Assembly: GCA_002371705.1 (NCBI GenBank)
Contig: DFGI01000097.1
Coordinates: forward strand, 1-33,826
DNA from: Bacteroidales bacterium UBA3754
GTDB lineage: Bacteria > Bacteroidota > Bacteroidia > Bacteroidales > UBA1715
DNA: 33,826 nucleotides
Reading direction: 5' to 3'
Shown piece after piece: positions 32,286-33,826 of this stretch (position 1 is the first letter of the stretch; every line of letters begins with the position of its first letter). Below the pieces are notes generated by a model. That model saw only the letters and a program-made list of their open reading frames with translations. It did not search any database and was not told the origin of the DNA. A program made the position numbers and the translations under genes.

Positions 32286-32909
32286 TTACCGAATAAAACT
32301 CATAGGATTCCATTTTTCTCGTTCTGGATAATCAGGCTGACCATCGGCATGAATTTTTTTGAGCAAAAAAGCCATATTGTTCGCCAACGTGCGCATTGTC
32401 TGCATACCCTCGACATCGAGAGCCGCTTCTCCAGCTTCACGACCGTAGGCTATATTCCAATACTGACTGCTCACAACAGGCATATTCATCATCTGGAAAG
32501 CGATGTTCATTGTCTGAAAAGCCGCTGAAGCGCCACCGCGACGACATACAGCCACACTCGCAGCTGGTTTGTTTTGGAACAAACCTCCCGCCGAATAAAA
32601 CAACCGTTGCATAAGCGACAATGCCGCACCCGAAGGCTGTCCGTAATACACAGGAGAACCAATTATGAACGCGTCGCTTGAAGCCATTTTTTCTGAAACA
32701 AGATTACAAATATCATCATCGAACACACATCGCCCCAATCCCTTAACTCGACACTGATTGCAAGCAATACAACTACGTACAGGTTTCGTACCAACCCACA
32801 TTATTTCCGCATCCACACCATTCAACTGCAACTGTTTTGCGATTTCATTCAACGCCGTGAATGTATTGCCCTGCTTATGCGGACTTACATTTACTAAAAG
32901 AACTTTCAT
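32286..32909 (-). CDS. Flavodoxin-fold NAD(P)H-dependent oxidoreductase
   Basis: A 207-residue flavoprotein of the NADPH-dependent FMN reductase/iron-sulfur flavoprotein superfamily. LVNVSPHKQGNTFTALNEIAKQL is the FMN phosphate-binding region, GSPVYYGQPSGAALSLMQRLF is the second flavin-binding loop, and CIACNQCRVKGLGRC gives a Cys-rich cluster (C-X2-C-X2-C-X7-C) as in iron-sulfur flavoproteins. It is cytoplasmic and monocistronic, divergent from ileS. The electron acceptor is unknown. Confidence 0.87.
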   Translation of the reverse strand: MKVLLVNVSPHKQGNTFTALNEIAKQLQLNGVDAEIMWVGTKPVRSCIACNQCRVKGLGRCVFDDDICNLVSEKMASSDAFIIGSPVYYGQPSGAALSLMQRLFYSAGGLFQNKPAASVAVCRRGGASAAFQTMNIAFQMMNMPVVSSQYWNIAYGREAGEAALDVEGMQTMRTLANNMAFLLKKIHADGQPDYPEREKWNPMSFIR

Positions 32910-33038
32910 TGTTTTATAAATTATAAACGCAATGTACTAAATTTTCAAAATATAAGCCAATAAAAACTTATCAACAACTTTCCGTGCTTTTTTTAATAAG
33001 TTTAGAAACGCAGACGTGCAATCCTTTTAAAATAAAAG

Positions 33039-33046
33039 TATATTTG
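33039..33046 (+). promoter_or_regulatory. -7 element of ileS
   Basis: TATATTTG matches TAnnTTTG and lies 25 bases before the ileS ATG. No -33 element at 19-21 bases upstream was found. Confidence 0.5.
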
Positions 33047-33071
33047 CCCGCATAAAAAACGTTTTTTAATA

Positions 33072-33826
33072 ATGAGTGAGAAATTTACAGAATATTCCGA
33101 ATTAAACCTCTCGCAGGTTAATAAAGATGTTCTACAGAAATGGCTTGAAAATGACACATTTACAAAGAGTGTGTCAACTCGTGAAGGACATAAATCATTT
33201 GTGTTTTTTGAAGGACCTCCATCAGCTAATGGTCTGCCAGGTATCCACCACGTGATGGCGCGGACCATTAAGGATTCCGTTTGCCGTTACAAAACCATGC
33301 AGGGATTCCAAGTGCACCGCAAGGCTGGTTGGGACACACACGGATTGCCCGTGGAACTTGGTGTTGAGAAGGAATTGGGCATCACCAAAGAAGACATCGG
33401 CACAAAAATCAGCGTGGACGAATACAACAAGGCTTGCAGAAGCAATGTAATGAAATACACAAGCCAGTGGGAAAACCTTACGCAACGCATGGGGTACTGG
33501 GTTGATATGAAGAATCCGTATATCACATACGATAACAAGTACATTGAAACATTGTGGTATCTGCTCAAGGAATTGTACAAGAAAGGTTTATTGTACAAAG
33601 GCTACACAATTCAGCCATATTCTCCAGCGGCAGGAACGGGATTGAGTTCGCATGAGTTGAATCAGCCGGGCTGTTACCGTGATGTAAAAGATACGACTTG
33701 TGTCGGACAATTCAAGGCAATCCGCAACGAGGCGAGCGAATGGCTTTACAAAGACGTTACGACAGATTTGTATTTCCTCGCATGGACGACAACGCCGTGG
33801 ACACTGCCCTCGAACCTCTGCCTTGC
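33072..33826 (+). CDS. ileS: Isoleucyl-tRNA synthetase, N-terminal part (runs off the window)
   Basis: An open frame from the ATG at 33072 (MSEKFTEYSELNLSQ) continuing to the last base, about 251 residues seen. FFEGPPSANGLPGIHHVMARTIKD holds the class I HIGH-type signature (GIHH), followed by CRYKTMQGFQVHRKAGWDTHGLPVELGVEKELGI, characteristic of IleRS. The segment YFLAWTTTPWTLPSNLCL at the end starts the editing (CP1) domain, with the threonine-rich TTTPWTLPSN motif. The KMSKS motif would lie beyond the window. IleRS charges tRNA-Ile with isoleucine. Confidence 0.95.
   Translation, partial: MSEKFTEYSELNLSQVNKDVLQKWLENDTFTKSVSTREGHKSFVFFEGPPSANGLPGIHHVMARTIKDSVCRYKTMQGFQVHRKAGWDTHGLPVELGVEKELGITKEDIGTKISVDEYNKACRSNVMKYTSQWENLTQRMGYWVDMKNPYITYDNKYIETLWYLLKELYKKGLLYKGYTIQPYSPAAGTGLSSHELNQPGCYRDVKDTTCVGQFKAIRNEASEWLYKDVTTDLYFLAWTTTPWTLPSNLCL

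Overview
The window looks like a stretch of ordinary, mostly core chromosome from a member of the Bacteroidota, most likely the order Bacteroidales. The basis is: repeated -7 promoter elements of the form TAnnTTTG with only weak ribosome-binding sites; a short primary sigma factor without region 1.1; a predicted surface lipoprotein of BtuG type beside a TonB-dependent receptor; families seen mainly in this phylum (DUF5606, a BatD-like protein beside a DUF58 protein); and the nusB-DUF1573-yajC-ybbR-coaE neighbourhood. I see no rRNA, tRNA, CRISPR array, prophage or intact transposon.

Layout. 1-1840: a DUF58 protein and a membrane-anchored BatD-like protein, the front of an aerotolerance (moxR/bat) type operon with no batABCDE following. 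1860-5186, minus: an ABC-F ATPase, then an unknown pair (small secreted protein plus lipoprotein) ending in a strong terminator. 5287-5799: a small HEAT-repeat protein. 5913-8875: divergent rpsA (ribosomal protein S1) and rpoD (primary sigma factor), each with a recognisable promoter. 8898-9297: terminator, REP-like palindromes and the C-terminal half of a REP-associated tyrosine transposase, starting directly after the era stop codon. 9298-12990: era and an rRNA pseudouridine synthase with a long Arg/Asp-rich tail (minus), divergent from der. 13003-14292: a secreted GH8 glycosidase.

14388-17690 is a vitamin B12 uptake unit: promoter, cobalamin riboswitch, BtuB-like receptor and BtuG-like beta-propeller lipoprotein. 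17761-19391: an outer-membrane barrel protein and a DUF4197 lipoprotein. 19489-21708: nth and nadE; the NadE glutaminase domain appears to have lost its catalytic cysteine. 21778-25740, minus: a small conserved protein, then aminotransferase, M1 peptidase and outer-membrane barrel genes in one tight set.

25789-32209, minus, is housekeeping: pepF, a DUF5606 protein, a TerB/J-domain protein, coaE, ybbR, yajC, a DUF1573 lipoprotein and nusB. 32286-32909 is a flavodoxin-fold oxidoreductase. ileS starts at 33072 and runs off the window end.

The least ordinary parts are the era-adjacent transposase remnant with palindromes inside its reading frame, the altered NadE active site, and terminators placed just upstream of genes they might attenuate. 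I did not find a convincing wholly new multi-gene system; the unknown lipoprotein/secreted-protein pair at 3813-5186 is the best candidate for undescribed function.
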